A DNA stretch of 64,000 bases from Geodermatophilus obscurus (lineage in GTDB: Bacteria; Actinomycetota; Actinomycetes; Mycobacteriales; Geodermatophilaceae). Positions 20,692 through 29,559 of this stretch are shown piece after piece (positions within the stretch are counted from its first letter, which is position 1; every line of letters starts with the position of its first letter). A program made the translations under genes and the position numbers. The notes under the pieces were generated by a model. It was not told the origin of the DNA. It searched no databases and saw only the letters and a list, made by a program, of their open reading frames with translations. The stretch is taken from positions 105,519 through 169,518 of the forward strand of contig NZ_FRDM01000009.1 of assembly GCF_900143215.1 (NCBI RefSeq), in the 5' to 3' direction.

Positions 20692-21462
20692 TCAGACGCG
20701 GGACACAGCTGCGGGCGGCTCGACCGACCCGATGGTGCCGGCGGTGATGGGTGAGGGCTTGAAGCCCCTGACCACCAGCCAGACGCCGAGCGACAGCTCC
20801 CAGAAGAAGATCGGGACGAGGGCGACCCCCGACCACAGCGAGATCTCGTCGTTGACGCCGAACACCATCCCGAGCTTGGCGGAGAGGAGCAGAGGGGCTC
20901 CGACGAGTCCCATGAGCGGGATCACCCGTGGCACGAGTCCGGACCGGTACATCAGGGTGCCCAACAGCAGTGCGTTGATGGCGGCCATGACGCCGGGTCC
21001 GAGCAGGAACGTCCAGTCGCGCACCGCGACGAGCGACGCCCCGACGGTGACCAGGGAGTCCGCGTCGGCTCCGGGAGCGCCCGCCATGTCCTGCCGCAGG
21101 GTCACGACCGCGAAGAGGCTGATGACGCCGGTGGAGATGATCGCGGCCTCGAGCAGGCGCGAGGTGACGAAGCCGAGCGCCAGGGTCTCGTTCTGCCGTT
21201 TCACCACGGGGAACAGCACGACCGCGGTGCCGATGCAGGCGAGGGCGTTGACCATGTCGAGGAGGCCGCCGACGAGCACGCGGGTGTCGGCGCCCGGGCC
21301 GACGATGTAGTTCGGGTCGCTCAGGACGGGGTCGAGCACGAAGATCGCCGGGATCGAGGCGATGAAGGTGATGAGGTACAGCGCGCCCGCCAGGAACGCG
21401 GTCCTCCGCAGTGGGGTCGTCGGGATCCCGCTGGTCCGTCCGGTTCGGCTGGGAATCGTCAT
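20692..21462 (-). CDS. DUF4386 integral membrane protein (paralogue)
   Basis: 256 residues, about six TM helices, clearly related to the protein at 14813-15574: shared RRTAFLAGALYLITFIASIP opening, CIGTAVVLFPVVKRQNETLALGFVTSR centre, and YRSGLVPRVIPLMGLVGAPLLL. Function unknown. It stands alone: the flanking gaps are 169 bp and about 120 bp and no partner overlaps it. Confidence 0.82.
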   Translation of the reverse strand: MTIPSRTGRTSGIPTTPLRRTAFLAGALYLITFIASIPAIFVLDPVLSDPNYIVGPGADTRVLVGGLLDMVNALACIGTAVVLFPVVKRQNETLALGFVTSRLLEAAIISTGVISLFAVVTLRQDMAGAPGADADSLVTVGASLVAVRDWTFLLGPGVMAAINALLLGTLMYRSGLVPRVIPLMGLVGAPLLLSAKLGMVFGVNDEISLWSGVALVPIFFWELSLGVWLVVRGFKPSPITAGTIGSVEPPAAVSRV

Positions 21463-21583
21463 GACGGCCTCGTCCTGTGGATCGGTGATGGGGGTCGCGC
21501 AGCGTGTGCGGTGGCCGGATGGGGGCGCGCCGGCTCAGCTCGCCGCTCCCGGGCCGCGGCGTCATCCCGGGGGCGGCGAGCGG

Positions 21584-22351
21584 TCACCGGACCGGGGCTG
21601 CCGGAGCGGGCGGCGCTCCGGCCGGCACGCCGGAGGGCGGCGGCGCGAGGGGCTCGACAGGTACCGACCCGGGGTCGGTGCCGCCCTGGTCGAGTCGGAA
21701 GGGCGGGTAGCGGTCGGTCATCAGCGCGGCGTATGCGGCCACCCGCAGCGCCCAGCGGTCCATGCCCAGGACGAAGTCGTACAGGGGCCGGGGATAGCGG
21801 CCGGTGAACAGCAGCACGATCGCGGCGATGAACACCAGCAGGGCGACCAGGCTGACACCGGCACCCCAGCCGTCGTCCCAGGTGCTGTCCGACGTCCCGG
21901 CCCTCGTGCCGAGCCAGATCCCGCCGCCGGTGAAGACCGACAGGACCAGGTAGTGCGGGATGGCCAACAGCCACGACTTCACCAGCACGAGCCCGCGGGA
22001 GAGCCGCTCGGGGTAGGCGATGTCGAGGTGGGCGGGGTAGTCCGGCACCTCGGCGAGGGTGAACGGCGGATAGCGGTCGGTGCCCAGCGCCCCGTAGCCG
22101 TAGTAGTGCACTCGCCAGCTCCAGCGCAGCACCCCGACGTTGAAGTCGAACAGGGGCCGGGGGTAGCGCGCGGTGAACAGGATCGCGAAGAACGCGACCA
22201 CGCTGACGATCAGGAAGGCCAGCCAGAGGAAGGCCAGCACGACGTAGTGCGGGACGAGCAGCAGCCACTTCACCAGCCACAGCCCGCGTGAGGGCGAGGG
22301 GGCCTGCGACGCGTCCACACGGACCGGATACGGCATTCGGGTCTCCGTCAC
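21584..22351 (-). CDS. Tandem DUF4389 membrane protein
   Basis: 255 residues made of two copies of the same unit, each with a TM hairpin followed by [15 protein letters not shown] or [15 protein letters not shown] and ending TDRYPPF. This matches DUF4389, an actinobacterial membrane family of unknown function. I chose GTG at 22351 because AGGAGAGG lies 7-8 bp upstream; an ATG 15 bp downstream is the alternative. It is divergent from the TetR regulator, which probably controls it. Confidence 0.8.
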   Translation of the reverse strand: MTETRMPYPVRVDASQAPSPSRGLWLVKWLLLVPHYVVLAFLWLAFLIVSVVAFFAILFTARYPRPLFDFNVGVLRWSWRVHYYGYGALGTDRYPPFTLAEVPDYPAHLDIAYPERLSRGLVLVKSWLLAIPHYLVLSVFTGGGIWLGTRAGTSDSTWDDGWGAGVSLVALLVFIAAIVLLFTGRYPRPLYDFVLGMDRWALRVAAYAALMTDRYPPFRLDQGGTDPGSVPVEPLAPPPSGVPAGAPPAPAAPVR

Positions 22352-22544
22352 GGTTCTTCCTCTCCTGACAGGTGCGGCGGTCGCCGCGATGTCGGCTGGA
22401 GTCGGCAGCTGAGGTGCCATCCGCCTGGACGCCGACCGGTGGACCAGACCGGAGCGCGTGGAGACGGCGCGACCTCCGGGACCGGCGTGGCCCTCGAGGC
22501 TGCGGCAGCTGCGCCAGAGGGAGAACTGGCCCCTCTGACGGAAC

Positions 22545-22565
22545 TGCGCAACTACAGGTAGCGCA
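22545..22565. promoter_or_regulatory. Candidate TetR operator
   Basis: A 21-bp imperfect palindrome with outer arms TGCGC and GCGCA and further symmetric AC/GT positions, midway between the divergent DUF4389 and TetR genes. Length and placement fit a TetR dimer site, probably autoregulatory. Confidence 0.45.
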
Positions 22566-22647
22566 AGTCCTGACTCGGAGCTTCGCAGCTCGACCAGGCA
22601 CCGAGTAGGGTCTAACCGCCCTGATCAAAACGGAGAGTTGCGAGAAA

Positions 22648-23256
22648 ATGGGTGCGCCTCCAGCTGTGTCACCAGGACGCGGGCGGCCCCGGGACCGCGC
22701 CCTGGACGAGCGCATCCTCGAGCAGGTCATCGCGCTGCTCGGCTCCCGCGGCTACGCCGGCCTGACGCTCGACGAACTGGCCGCCCGCAGCGGCGTCGCC
22801 AAGACCACGATCCTGCGCCGGTGGCCGTCGAAGGCTGCGGTCGCCGCCGCGGGTGTGGAGAAGCTGGCTCTGCAGAGCGTCGACGTGCCGGACTCCGGCA
22901 CCCTGGAGGCCGACCTGCTCGCGCTGCTGCACGGCGCCGTGGAGGCGTTCGTGCGCGGCCGAGGGCAGTTCATCGCCCGGCTCATCCGCGAAGCCGGTCA
23001 CCACCCCGAGATCGCCGAGCTGCTGTACACCGTCATCCACACCCGCCGACAGGCCTACCGGCGGGTCCTGGCGCTGGCCATCGCTCGCGGCGAACTGGCC
23101 CCCTCGGTCGACCAGGACCTGCTGATCGACCTGCTCATCGGCCCGATCTGGACCCGCATGCTGATCACCCGGGACCCCATCACCCGCGAGTACGTCGACT
23201 CCATCGTCGAGGCCGTGCTCATCGCCTTCGCCGTGAAGGCGACGACGACAGGCTGA
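22648..23256 (+). CDS. TetR/AcrR-family transcriptional repressor
   Basis: 202 residues. The N-terminal HTH is DERILEQVIALLGSRGYAGLTLDELAARSGVAKTTILRRWPSK. The ligand domain begins near residue 75 and resembles the TetR C-terminal class with HHPEIAELLYTVIHTRR and DLLIDLLIGPIWTRMLI. Divergent transcription from the DUF4389 gene and the palindrome between them suggest it represses that gene and itself. Confidence 0.88.
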   Translation: MGAPPAVSPGRGRPRDRALDERILEQVIALLGSRGYAGLTLDELAARSGVAKTTILRRWPSKAAVAAAGVEKLALQSVDVPDSGTLEADLLALLHGAVEAFVRGRGQFIARLIREAGHHPEIAELLYTVIHTRRQAYRRVLALAIARGELAPSVDQDLLIDLLIGPIWTRMLITRDPITREYVDSIVEAVLIAFAVKATTTG

Positions 23257-23441
23257 CCGCGGGGTCGTCCGGTGCGCCGCCCTCTCCGGAGGGCCGGCGG
23301 GGAACGGGCCGGTGCGGTGCGTGGATGCCGGCCGCGACGGATGCGACGACGGGCACTCGCCGACCGGGTCCGGCACGTGGAGCCGGCGCCCGGCGACGTC
23401 CGGTCGATCGACAGCCGGCCCGGCAGGACGCGGGGCACCGC

Positions 23442-23479
23442 TCGACACGGGGGGAGGGCCAGCCGTTACGGTAATCCCT
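23442..23479 (+). promoter_or_regulatory. Promoter for a leaderless transcript
   Basis: TCGACA (23442-23447), a 19-bp spacer, and TACGGT (23467-23472) resemble a housekeeping promoter. The ATG of the leader peptide at 23480 starts 7 bp after the -10 box, exactly where transcription should begin. The mRNA would thus start with the ATG, as is common in actinobacteria. Confidence 0.5.
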
Positions 23480-23569
23480 ATGAGTCCGGTCGGCATTGTG
23501 CGGTTTGCGCTCGTCGCGCGCCGTCACATCGACCTGCTCCGGTGCGCGAGCGCGCTCTGTACGGCCTGA
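23480..23569 (+). CDS. Sulfur-metabolism-type leader peptide
   Basis: A 29-residue peptide containing ALVARRHIDLLRCASALCTA. The pattern (R-R-H-[IV]-D-L-x-R followed by Ser/Ala and C-terminal Cys) is the one I recall for short actinobacterial leader peptides placed before cysteine, sulfate and sulfonate genes. Cys-rich uORFs in mycobacteria are reported to attenuate downstream expression when cysteine is plentiful. Two Cys codons near the end (residues 22 and 27) fit that mechanism. The stop lies 43 bp before the dioxygenase start. Confidence 0.7.
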   Translation: MSPVGIVRFALVARRHIDLLRCASALCTA

Positions 23570-23612
23570 CGCCGTCCGAGCCCGTTCCCATCCACCCCAC
23601 CGGAGTCCCGTC

Positions 23613-24509
23613 ATGACCCTCACTGCCCCTGTCCTGCCTGCCCCGGCGGCGTCCGCCGCCCCGACGACCCTCGACCTGGAACGCCTCGCGCCCGGGTTCG
23701 GCGCCCGCGTGCACGGCGTCGACCTCGCCTCCGCCACCGACGAGCAGGTCCGCGCCATCCGCACCGCGCTCGCCGACCACAAGGTGCTGTTCTTCTCGGG
23801 GCAGCACGCGCTCCACCCCGACAGCCAGATCGCGCTCGGCCGCCGCCTGGGGGACGTCACCGAGTCCCACCCCGTGGTGCCGGGGGTCGACGAGGAGCAC
23901 CCCGAGATCTACGCGCTCGACAGCGCCTCGGGCGGGTTCGCCGACGTCTGGCACACCGACGTCACCTTCGTCCGCCGGCCGCCGCTGGGCTCGGTGCTGC
24001 GCGCCGTCGTCCTCCCGCCCACGGGCGGGGACACCCAGTGGGCGGACCTCCAGCTGGCCTACGAGTCGCTCAGCGAGCCGCTGCAGCGCCTGGCCGACCA
24101 GCTGGTCGCGGTGCACGACGGCACCCGTGAGTTCGGCTACTACCTGGCTCAGCGCGAGGCACGGACGACGTGGGAGGGCGAGCAGTTCCGGGCCCTCGTC
24201 CCGATCGAGCACCCGGTGGTGCGGGTCCACCCCGAGACCGGTCGCAAGGGCCTGTTCGTCAACCCCGGTTTCGTCTCGCACCTGAAGGACGTGTCCGACG
24301 CCGAGAGCCGGTACCTGCTCGACCTCTTCTACGCCCACACCACCAAGCCCGAGCACATCGTCCGGCACCGGTGGTCGGTGGGGGACGTCGTGATGTGGGA
24401 CAACCGATCGACGGTGCACTACGCCAACCGCGACTACGGTGACCGGCGGCGTGTCATGCACCGCATCACGCTCCGGGGGGACCAGCCGGTGGGTCCGACT
24501 GGCGCCTGA
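23613..24509 (+). CDS. TauD/TfdA-family Fe(II)/2-oxoglutarate dioxygenase
   Basis: 298 residues. The iron facial triad is visible as His114-x-Asp116 (WHTDVTF) and His269 (TVHYANRDY), and the 2-oxoglutarate-binding Arg as R284 (MHRIT). The family oxidises carbon next to sulfonate, sulfate or similar groups and releases sulfite or sulfate with aldehyde; taurine is the classic substrate. Preceded by a Cys leader peptide and followed by a betaine-type transporter, it probably attacks a sulfur-containing betaine or sulfonate rather than plain taurine (inference). ATG at 23613. Confidence 0.88.
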   Translation: MTLTAPVLPAPAASAAPTTLDLERLAPGFGARVHGVDLASATDEQVRAIRTALADHKVLFFSGQHALHPDSQIALGRRLGDVTESHPVVPGVDEEHPEIYALDSASGGFADVWHTDVTFVRRPPLGSVLRAVVLPPTGGDTQWADLQLAYESLSEPLQRLADQLVAVHDGTREFGYYLAQREARTTWEGEQFRALVPIEHPVVRVHPETGRKGLFVNPGFVSHLKDVSDAESRYLLDLFYAHTTKPEHIVRHRWSVGDVVMWDNRSTVHYANRDYGDRRRVMHRITLRGDQPVGPTGA

Positions 24510-24644
24510 CCGGGCACGTGCACGACGCTCGTCTCCGAGAACTGACCGCGCGGCGAGGCGCAGATCCCCTCCAGGGCCTGCGCTTCGTCGCACGACCACC
24601 CGCCGGCGAGCCCGCGCCCGGCGCCGCAACGAGAGAAGACCCCC

Positions 24645-25604
24645 ATGCTGCGCACCACGATCCGTTCCCGCGCATCCGCGGTGGCGCTGGCCGCCGTCCT
24701 CGCCGCGACCGTCACCGGGTGCAGCGCCGAGGAGGGCGCCGACAGTGCGACCGGTGGGGGGGACGGCATCACCGTCCAGGCCGCCCAGTTCAGCTGGACG
24801 GCCGCCGGCCTGACCAACTCCATCCTCAGCGAGATCGCCACCGACCGACCCGAGCTGGGCGTGGCCACGCTGCAGACCACGCAACTGGACCCGGCCGCGG
24901 CCTGGGCGGGTGCGCAGCGCGGGGACATCGACCTGCTGACCGAGGTCGCCCTGCCCAACCAGCAGGAGCTCGCCGAGGGCGCGGCCGACCGCGTCGAGAT
25001 CGTCTCGCAGACCTACGGCGACGCCGCACAGGGCTGGTTCGTGCCGGCCTACGCCGTCGCGCCCGGGGGCCCGCTCGAGGGCCTGACCAGCGTCACCCAG
25101 CTCAACGACTACGCCGACGAGCTGGGCAACAAGTTCTACGACGCCGACCCGGGCTACATCACCACCGAGCAGAACGCCAAGCGGCTCGAGGGCTACGGGA
25201 TCACGCTGGAGCACGTCGTCTCCAGCGAGGCGGCGGAGCTGGCGCAGCTGGAGAACAGCTACAGCCGCGAGGAGCCGATCGTGCTCTACCTGTACCACCC
25301 GCACGCGGTCTTCGCGCAGTACGACATGGTCCAGCTCGAGGAGCCCACGTCCTACACCGAGGGCTGCCTGACCACCGGCGACGGCGCCTGCGCCATGCCC
25401 TCGTACAGCGCCAACATCGCCGCGAGCACGGAGCTGCAGGAGCAGGCCCCCCAGTTCGCCGACCTGCTGGTCGACCTGCGCATCTCGGTCGAGGAGATGG
25501 AGCAGATGCAGAAGCAGGTGGACGTCGACGGCGAGGACGTCGGGACGGTCGCCCGGCAGTGGGTCGACGAGCACGCCACCCAGATCGACGAGTGGGTCGG
25601 CTGA
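24645..25604 (+). CDS. Glycine-betaine/OpuAC-type substrate-binding lipoprotein
   Basis: A 319-residue ProX/OpuAC-family protein. The Sec signal peptide ends at a lipobox VTGC (Cys26), so it is lipid-anchored outside the membrane. The mature part has the family blocks DIDLLTEVALPNQQEL, YGDAAQGWFVPAYAV and EEPIVLYLYHPHAVFAQYD. It captures a quaternary amine or related zwitterion for the ATPase and permease encoded next. The 135 bp between the dioxygenase and this gene contain no gene. Confidence 0.88.
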   Translation: MLRTTIRSRASAVALAAVLAATVTGCSAEEGADSATGGGDGITVQAAQFSWTAAGLTNSILSEIATDRPELGVATLQTTQLDPAAAWAGAQRGDIDLLTEVALPNQQELAEGAADRVEIVSQTYGDAAQGWFVPAYAVAPGGPLEGLTSVTQLNDYADELGNKFYDADPGYITTEQNAKRLEGYGITLEHVVSSEAAELAQLENSYSREEPIVLYLYHPHAVFAQYDMVQLEEPTSYTEGCLTTGDGACAMPSYSANIAASTELQEQAPQFADLLVDLRISVEEMEQMQKQVDVDGEDVGTVARQWVDEHATQIDEWVG

Positions 25605-25606
25605 CC

Positions 25607-26809
25607 GTGCCCCCGGTGCTGCGCGCCACCGGCCTGACGAAGGTCTTCGGGCCGCGGGAGCAGGAGGCACTGCGGCTGGCCGGCGAGGGGGTCGGGCGGG
25701 ACGACGTCCTGCGCCGGACCGGGTGCACCCTCGCCGTCCACGACGTGGGCTTCGCCGTCGAGCGCGGTGAGCTGTTCGTCGTCATGGGGCTGTCGGGGTC
25801 CGGCAAGTCGACCCTCGTCCGGTTGCTCAACCGGATCGTCGAGCCCAGCGCCGGCACGGTCGAGGTCGACGGCCAGGACCTGCGGGCGCTCAGCGACGCG
25901 GACCTGCGGAACCTCCGCAACGAGCGGGTCAGCATGGTGTTCCAGCACTTCGCGCTGCTCCCGCACCGCAGCGTGCGGGAGAACGCGGCCTACGCACTGA
26001 AGGTCCGTGGGGTCCCCGCGGCCGAGCAGCGGGAGCGTGCCGACTGGGCACTGCGCACGGTGGGCCTGCTCGACCGGGCCGACGCCCGCCCGGACCAGCT
26101 CTCCGGTGGGATGCAGCAGCGCGTGGGCCTGGCCCGGGCCCTCGCCGCGGACTCCGACGTCCTGCTGATGGACGAGCCGTTCTCCGCGCTGGACCCGCTG
26201 ATCCGGCGGGACATGCAGGACCTGCTGGTCCAGCTGCAGACCGAGCTGCACAAGACGATCGTCTTCATCACGCACGACCTCAACGAGGCCATGCGGCTGG
26301 GCGACCGCATCCTCATGCTCAAGGACGGGCGGACGGTGCAGCTCGGCACCGGGCCGGAGATCATCTCCGCGCCGGCGGACGAGTACGTCGCCGACTTCAC
26401 CTCCGACGTCGACCGGACGCGGGTGCTCACCGCGGGGGACCTGCTGCGCGAGCCGCGGATGACCGCCCGGCTGGGCCAGTCGACGGGTGAGGTGCTGCGC
26501 ACCCTCGGTGCCGCGGAGGCCAACGGCGTGTACGTGCTGGACGACGGCCAGCGCATCGCCGGGGTGGCGCGCGACGACCTGCTGGCCCGCGCGGTGCAGG
26601 AGGGCCGGACCGCCGTCGGCGCCCGGGAGCTCGTCGCCGACTACGCCACGATCGCACCGGACCGGCCGCTGGTCGAGTTCATCCACCTCGTCGGCAAGCA
26701 CGCGGTACCGCTCGGGGTCGTGGACGGGAGCGGGCGGCTGCTCGGTGTGGTGCCACGGGCGGCGGTGCTCGACGCGCTGGCCGCCGTCCCCGCGCGACGG
26801 GAGGGCTGA
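25607..26809 (+). CDS. ProV/OpuAA-type ABC transporter ATPase with CBS domains
   Basis: 400 residues. It has the long QAT-type N-terminus before the Walker A motif GLSGSGKST (61-69), Q-loop FQHFALLPH, signature LSGGMQQRVGLARAL, Walker B VLLMDEPFSALDP, and the H-loop in FITHDLNEAM. After residue 280 a CBS-domain pair follows, which in OpuA senses ionic strength. GTG at 25607 begins 3 bp after the binding-protein stop. With the lipoprotein and permease it makes a complete importer. Confidence 0.9.
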   Translation: MPPVLRATGLTKVFGPREQEALRLAGEGVGRDDVLRRTGCTLAVHDVGFAVERGELFVVMGLSGSGKSTLVRLLNRIVEPSAGTVEVDGQDLRALSDADLRNLRNERVSMVFQHFALLPHRSVRENAAYALKVRGVPAAEQRERADWALRTVGLLDRADARPDQLSGGMQQRVGLARALAADSDVLLMDEPFSALDPLIRRDMQDLLVQLQTELHKTIVFITHDLNEAMRLGDRILMLKDGRTVQLGTGPEIISAPADEYVADFTSDVDRTRVLTAGDLLREPRMTARLGQSTGEVLRTLGAAEANGVYVLDDGQRIAGVARDDLLARAVQEGRTAVGARELVADYATIAPDRPLVEFIHLVGKHAVPLGVVDGSGRLLGVVPRAAVLDALAAVPARREG

Positions 26810-26812
26810 CCG

Positions 26813-27736
26813 GTGCCGCACATCCCGCTCGGACAGTGGATGTCCGACTTCATCGACTGGTTGCTGGCCGCGGTGCCGTGGCTGTTCGACGCCATCTCGA
26901 CCGTCATGCAGACGGTGGTCGACGGCCTGACCGACGCGCTGGCCACGCCACCGCCGGTGGTCTGGATCGTGGTCTTCACCCTGCTCGCCCTCGTCATACG
27001 CGGGTGGGGGCTGGCGCTCTACACGGTGCTGGCGTTCCTGCTCGTCGTCTCGCTGGAACTGTGGGTCGAGACGATGCAGACCCTGTCGCTGGTCCTCGTG
27101 GCCGCGGTCATCGCCGCGGCGATCGGGGTGCCGATCGGGATCCTCGCGGCCCGGCACCGAGCGGTGAGCGTCGCCGTCCGCCCGGTCCTGGACTCCATGC
27201 AGACGACGCCGGTGTTCGTCTACCTCATCCCGGCCGTCTTCTTCTTCGGCGTGGGGGTCGTGCCCGGCGTCGTGGCGACGATCCTGTTCGCCATCCCGCC
27301 CGGCGTGCGGCTGACCGAGCTGGGCATCCGGCAGGTCGATCGAGAGGTCGTCGAGGCCGCGCAGGCCTTCGGGGCCCGGCCCGGACAGATCCTGCGGGAG
27401 GTCCAGCTGCCGCTGGCGCTGCCGTCGATCATGGCCGGCGTCAACCAGGTGATCATGCTGGCGTTGTCGATGGTGGTCACGGCCGGACTGCTCGGCGCCG
27501 CCGGCCTCGGCGCGGTGGTGGTGCGGGCGGTGACCCAGCTCGACGTGGCCTCCGGGTTCGAGAGCGGCCTCGCCGTCGTCCTGCTCGCGGTCTTCCTCGA
27601 CCGGCTGACGGCGGCCCTCGGCCACCCGACGGCCCTGTCGCGGTTGCTGCGGGTGCGGACCCGCCGGACCCCGCCCTCCGGCGGGACGGCGGAGACCCCG
27701 CAGCGGTCCGAGGAGCCCGCGCAGGCCTCCGCCTGA
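26813..27736 (+). CDS. ProW/OpuAB-type ABC transporter permease
   Basis: 307 residues with about seven TM helices. The EAA-type cytoplasmic loop reads VDREVVEAAQAFGARPGQILREVQLPLALPSIMAG, contacting the ATPase. The PIGILAARH and MQTTPVFVYLIPAVFFFGVG blocks are typical of the glycine-betaine/proline permease family. GTG at 26813 is 3 bp from the upstream stop. The last 30 residues are polar. It is the last gene of the leader-dioxygenase-transporter unit. Confidence 0.9.
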   Translation: MPHIPLGQWMSDFIDWLLAAVPWLFDAISTVMQTVVDGLTDALATPPPVVWIVVFTLLALVIRGWGLALYTVLAFLLVVSLELWVETMQTLSLVLVAAVIAAAIGVPIGILAARHRAVSVAVRPVLDSMQTTPVFVYLIPAVFFFGVGVVPGVVATILFAIPPGVRLTELGIRQVDREVVEAAQAFGARPGQILREVQLPLALPSIMAGVNQVIMLALSMVVTAGLLGAAGLGAVVVRAVTQLDVASGFESGLAVVLLAVFLDRLTAALGHPTALSRLLRVRTRRTPPSGGTAETPQRSEEPAQASA

Positions 27737-27739
27737 CGC

Positions 27740-27768
27740 TCCGTGCGCGGCCGGCCGGCGCGCACGGA
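27740..27768 (+). terminator. Hairpin terminator after the ABC transporter
   Basis: TCCGTGCGC and GCGCACGGA form a 9-bp stem around a GGCCGGCC-rich loop, 4 bp after the permease stop. Confidence 0.55.
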
Positions 27769-27844
27769 CGCCGACGTTCCCGACCCTCCCCGTCCCGGGG
27801 CTCCGGCGAGGGCCGCCCGGGCACGTGTAGGGTGGTGTCACCGA

Positions 27845-27921
27845 CGCGGGGTGGAGCAGCTCGGTAGCTCGCTGGGCTCATAACCCAGAGGTCACAGGTT
27901 CGAATCCTGTCCCCGCTACCA
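27845..27921 (+). tRNA. Initiator tRNA-fMet (CAT)
   Basis: A 77-nt cloverleaf with encoded CCA. Acceptor CGCGGGG pairs with CCCCGC but leaves C1 unpaired, an initiator feature. The anticodon loop CTCATAA is flanked by three G-C pairs (GGG/CCC), the other initiator feature. The T arm has GGTTCGAATCC. Confidence 0.96.
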
Positions 27922-27926
27922 GGTAC

Positions 27927-27960
27927 GGAGGGCCCGGTCACCACGGTGACCGGGCCCTCC
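27927..27960 (+). terminator. Strong hairpin terminator after the tRNA
   Basis: A 16-bp perfect inverted repeat (GGAGGGCCCGGTCACC and its complement) with a 2-nt centre, 5 bp after the tRNA CCA end. Confidence 0.75.
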
Positions 27961-28053
27961 GGCGTCGTGCCGCCGGCCGCCGCGAGGGGTGTTGTGCGTC
28001 ACCGGCCGGCTCCCTAGCGTCGCGGGCACCGACGCTCCCAGGGGAGGGCACCC

Positions 28054-29343
28054 ATGACCGTTGAGGCCGTTCCACCCGGACCCGTCGACCTGGACGCGGT
28101 CGACCTCTCGGACCGGGACTGGTGGGCCGGTCCGCCGTCGGTGCGGTACGCGACCTTCGCGGCACTGCGCAGGGAGCGACCCTTCGCGTTCTTCGCCGAG
28201 CCGGAGCTGCCGGGGATCCCGGTCGGGCCCGGCTACCGGGCCGTCACCCGCTACGCCGACCTCGAGGCGATCAGCTCCCAGCCCGCAATCTTCTGCTCGG
28301 GTCGCGGTGCGGTCTCCATCCCCGACGTCCCGGCCGAGCTCAACGAGTTCTACGGCTCGCTGATCAGCATGGACGACCCCCGGCACGCCAAGATCCGGCG
28401 CATCGTGTCCAAGGCGTTCACCCCACGCGTGCTGGAGCAGCTGATCGACCAGGTCAGCGCGGTCGTCGACGACGTCCTGACGCGGGCCCGCCGGACCGCG
28501 GAGGCGCAGCACGGCGCGATCGACGTCGTGACCGACATCGCGGCACCGATCCCGCTGCGGGTCATCTGCGACATGATGGGCGTCCCGGAGGAGGCCCGGG
28601 AGACGGTCCTCGCGCAGTCCAACGTCATCCTCTCCGGAGGGGACCCCGAGCTCATCGAGGACGAGAACGACCCGGTCAGCGCCTTCCTGCTGGCCGGGAT
28701 GGAGCTCGCCGGGCTCATGGAGCGGCTGGCCGCCGAGCGGCTGGAGCACCCGCGGTCGGACCTCACCACCGCGCTGGTCACCACGGAGGTCGACGGCGAG
28801 CGGCTGTCCCAGCAGGAGATCTCCTCGTTCTTCATCCTGCTGCTGGTCGCCGGCAACGAGACCACCCGGAACGCCATCTGCCAGGGCGTGCTGGCGCTGC
28901 ACGAGCACCCCGACCAGCGGGCCCTGTGGGCGGCCGACCCGGGACTGGACCGCACGGCCGTCGAGGAGGTGGTGCGCTGGACCAGCCCGGTCACCTGGAT
29001 GCGGCGCACCGCCACGCGAGACGGCGAGGTGAACGGTCACCGGTTCCGGGCCGGGGACAAGTTCCTGCTCCTCTACGCCGCCGCCAACCGCGACCCCGCG
29101 GTGTTCCGGGACCCGGAGGTCCTCGACCTGGCCCGGGACCCCAACCCGCACGTCGGGTTCGGGTCGAGGGGGCCGCACTTCTGCCTGGGCGCGCACCTGG
29201 CCCGCCGGGAGCTGGCGGTGACTTTCCGGGCGCTGTTCGACCAGTTGCCCGACCTCGAGGTCACCGGCGAGCCGGACCGGCTGCGGTCGTCGTTCGTCAA
29301 CGGCCTCAAGCGGCTGCCGGCCCGGCTGGGCGGGGGGCGCTGA
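28054..29343 (+). CDS. Cytochrome P450
   Basis: 429 residues. I-helix oxygen motif VAGNETTRNA, K-helix EEVVRW, and heme loop FGSRGPHFCLGAHLAR with axial Cys377. The AGNETTRN and SRGPHFCLG wording resembles mycobacterial CYP124/125/142-type enzymes that hydroxylate steroids or branched lipids; substrate assignment by motif is only suggestive. The stop overlaps the ferredoxin start by one base, so the pair is co-translated and the ferredoxin is its electron donor. ATG has GGGGAGGG upstream. Confidence 0.92.
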   Translation: MTVEAVPPGPVDLDAVDLSDRDWWAGPPSVRYATFAALRRERPFAFFAEPELPGIPVGPGYRAVTRYADLEAISSQPAIFCSGRGAVSIPDVPAELNEFYGSLISMDDPRHAKIRRIVSKAFTPRVLEQLIDQVSAVVDDVLTRARRTAEAQHGAIDVVTDIAAPIPLRVICDMMGVPEEARETVLAQSNVILSGGDPELIEDENDPVSAFLLAGMELAGLMERLAAERLEHPRSDLTTALVTTEVDGERLSQQEISSFFILLLVAGNETTRNAICQGVLALHEHPDQRALWAADPGLDRTAVEEVVRWTSPVTWMRRTATRDGEVNGHRFRAGDKFLLLYAAANRDPAVFRDPEVLDLARDPNPHVGFGSRGPHFCLGAHLARRELAVTFRALFDQLPDLEVTGEPDRLRSSFVNGLKRLPARLGGGR

Positions 29344-29534
29344 TGCGCATCGAGGCCGACCGCGATCTCTGCGTCGGATCGGGCACCTGCGAGTTCCTGG
29401 CGGCGGACGTCTTCCAGGTCGGTGAGGACGGCGTCGTCCGGGTGCTGCGGCCGCAGCCCGGCCAGGCCGCCGCCGCCGTCCGGGACGCCGTCGCCCAGTG
29501 CCCGACAGGGGCGCTGGGGCTCGCCGACTGGTGA
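29343..29534 (+). CDS. [3Fe-4S] ferredoxin, partner of the P450
   Basis: 63 residues with Cys10, Cys16 and Cys53 (C-x5-C ... CPTGAL). Three cysteines with the usual middle one missing means a 3Fe-4S cluster, the typical actinobacterial P450 donor. Starts within the P450 stop codon (TGATG). Confidence 0.92.
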   Translation: MRIEADRDLCVGSGTCEFLAADVFQVGEDGVVRVLRPQPGQAAAAVRDAVAQCPTGALGLADW

Positions 29535-29559
29535 AAGGCCCCCCTGCCCTCCACCGAGG

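Noticed and set aside
23570..23612. Intrinsic attenuator hairpin between the leader peptide and the dioxygenase
   Set aside because: The 43-bp gap shows no stable stem; if attenuation exists it must work by translation coupling or Rho.
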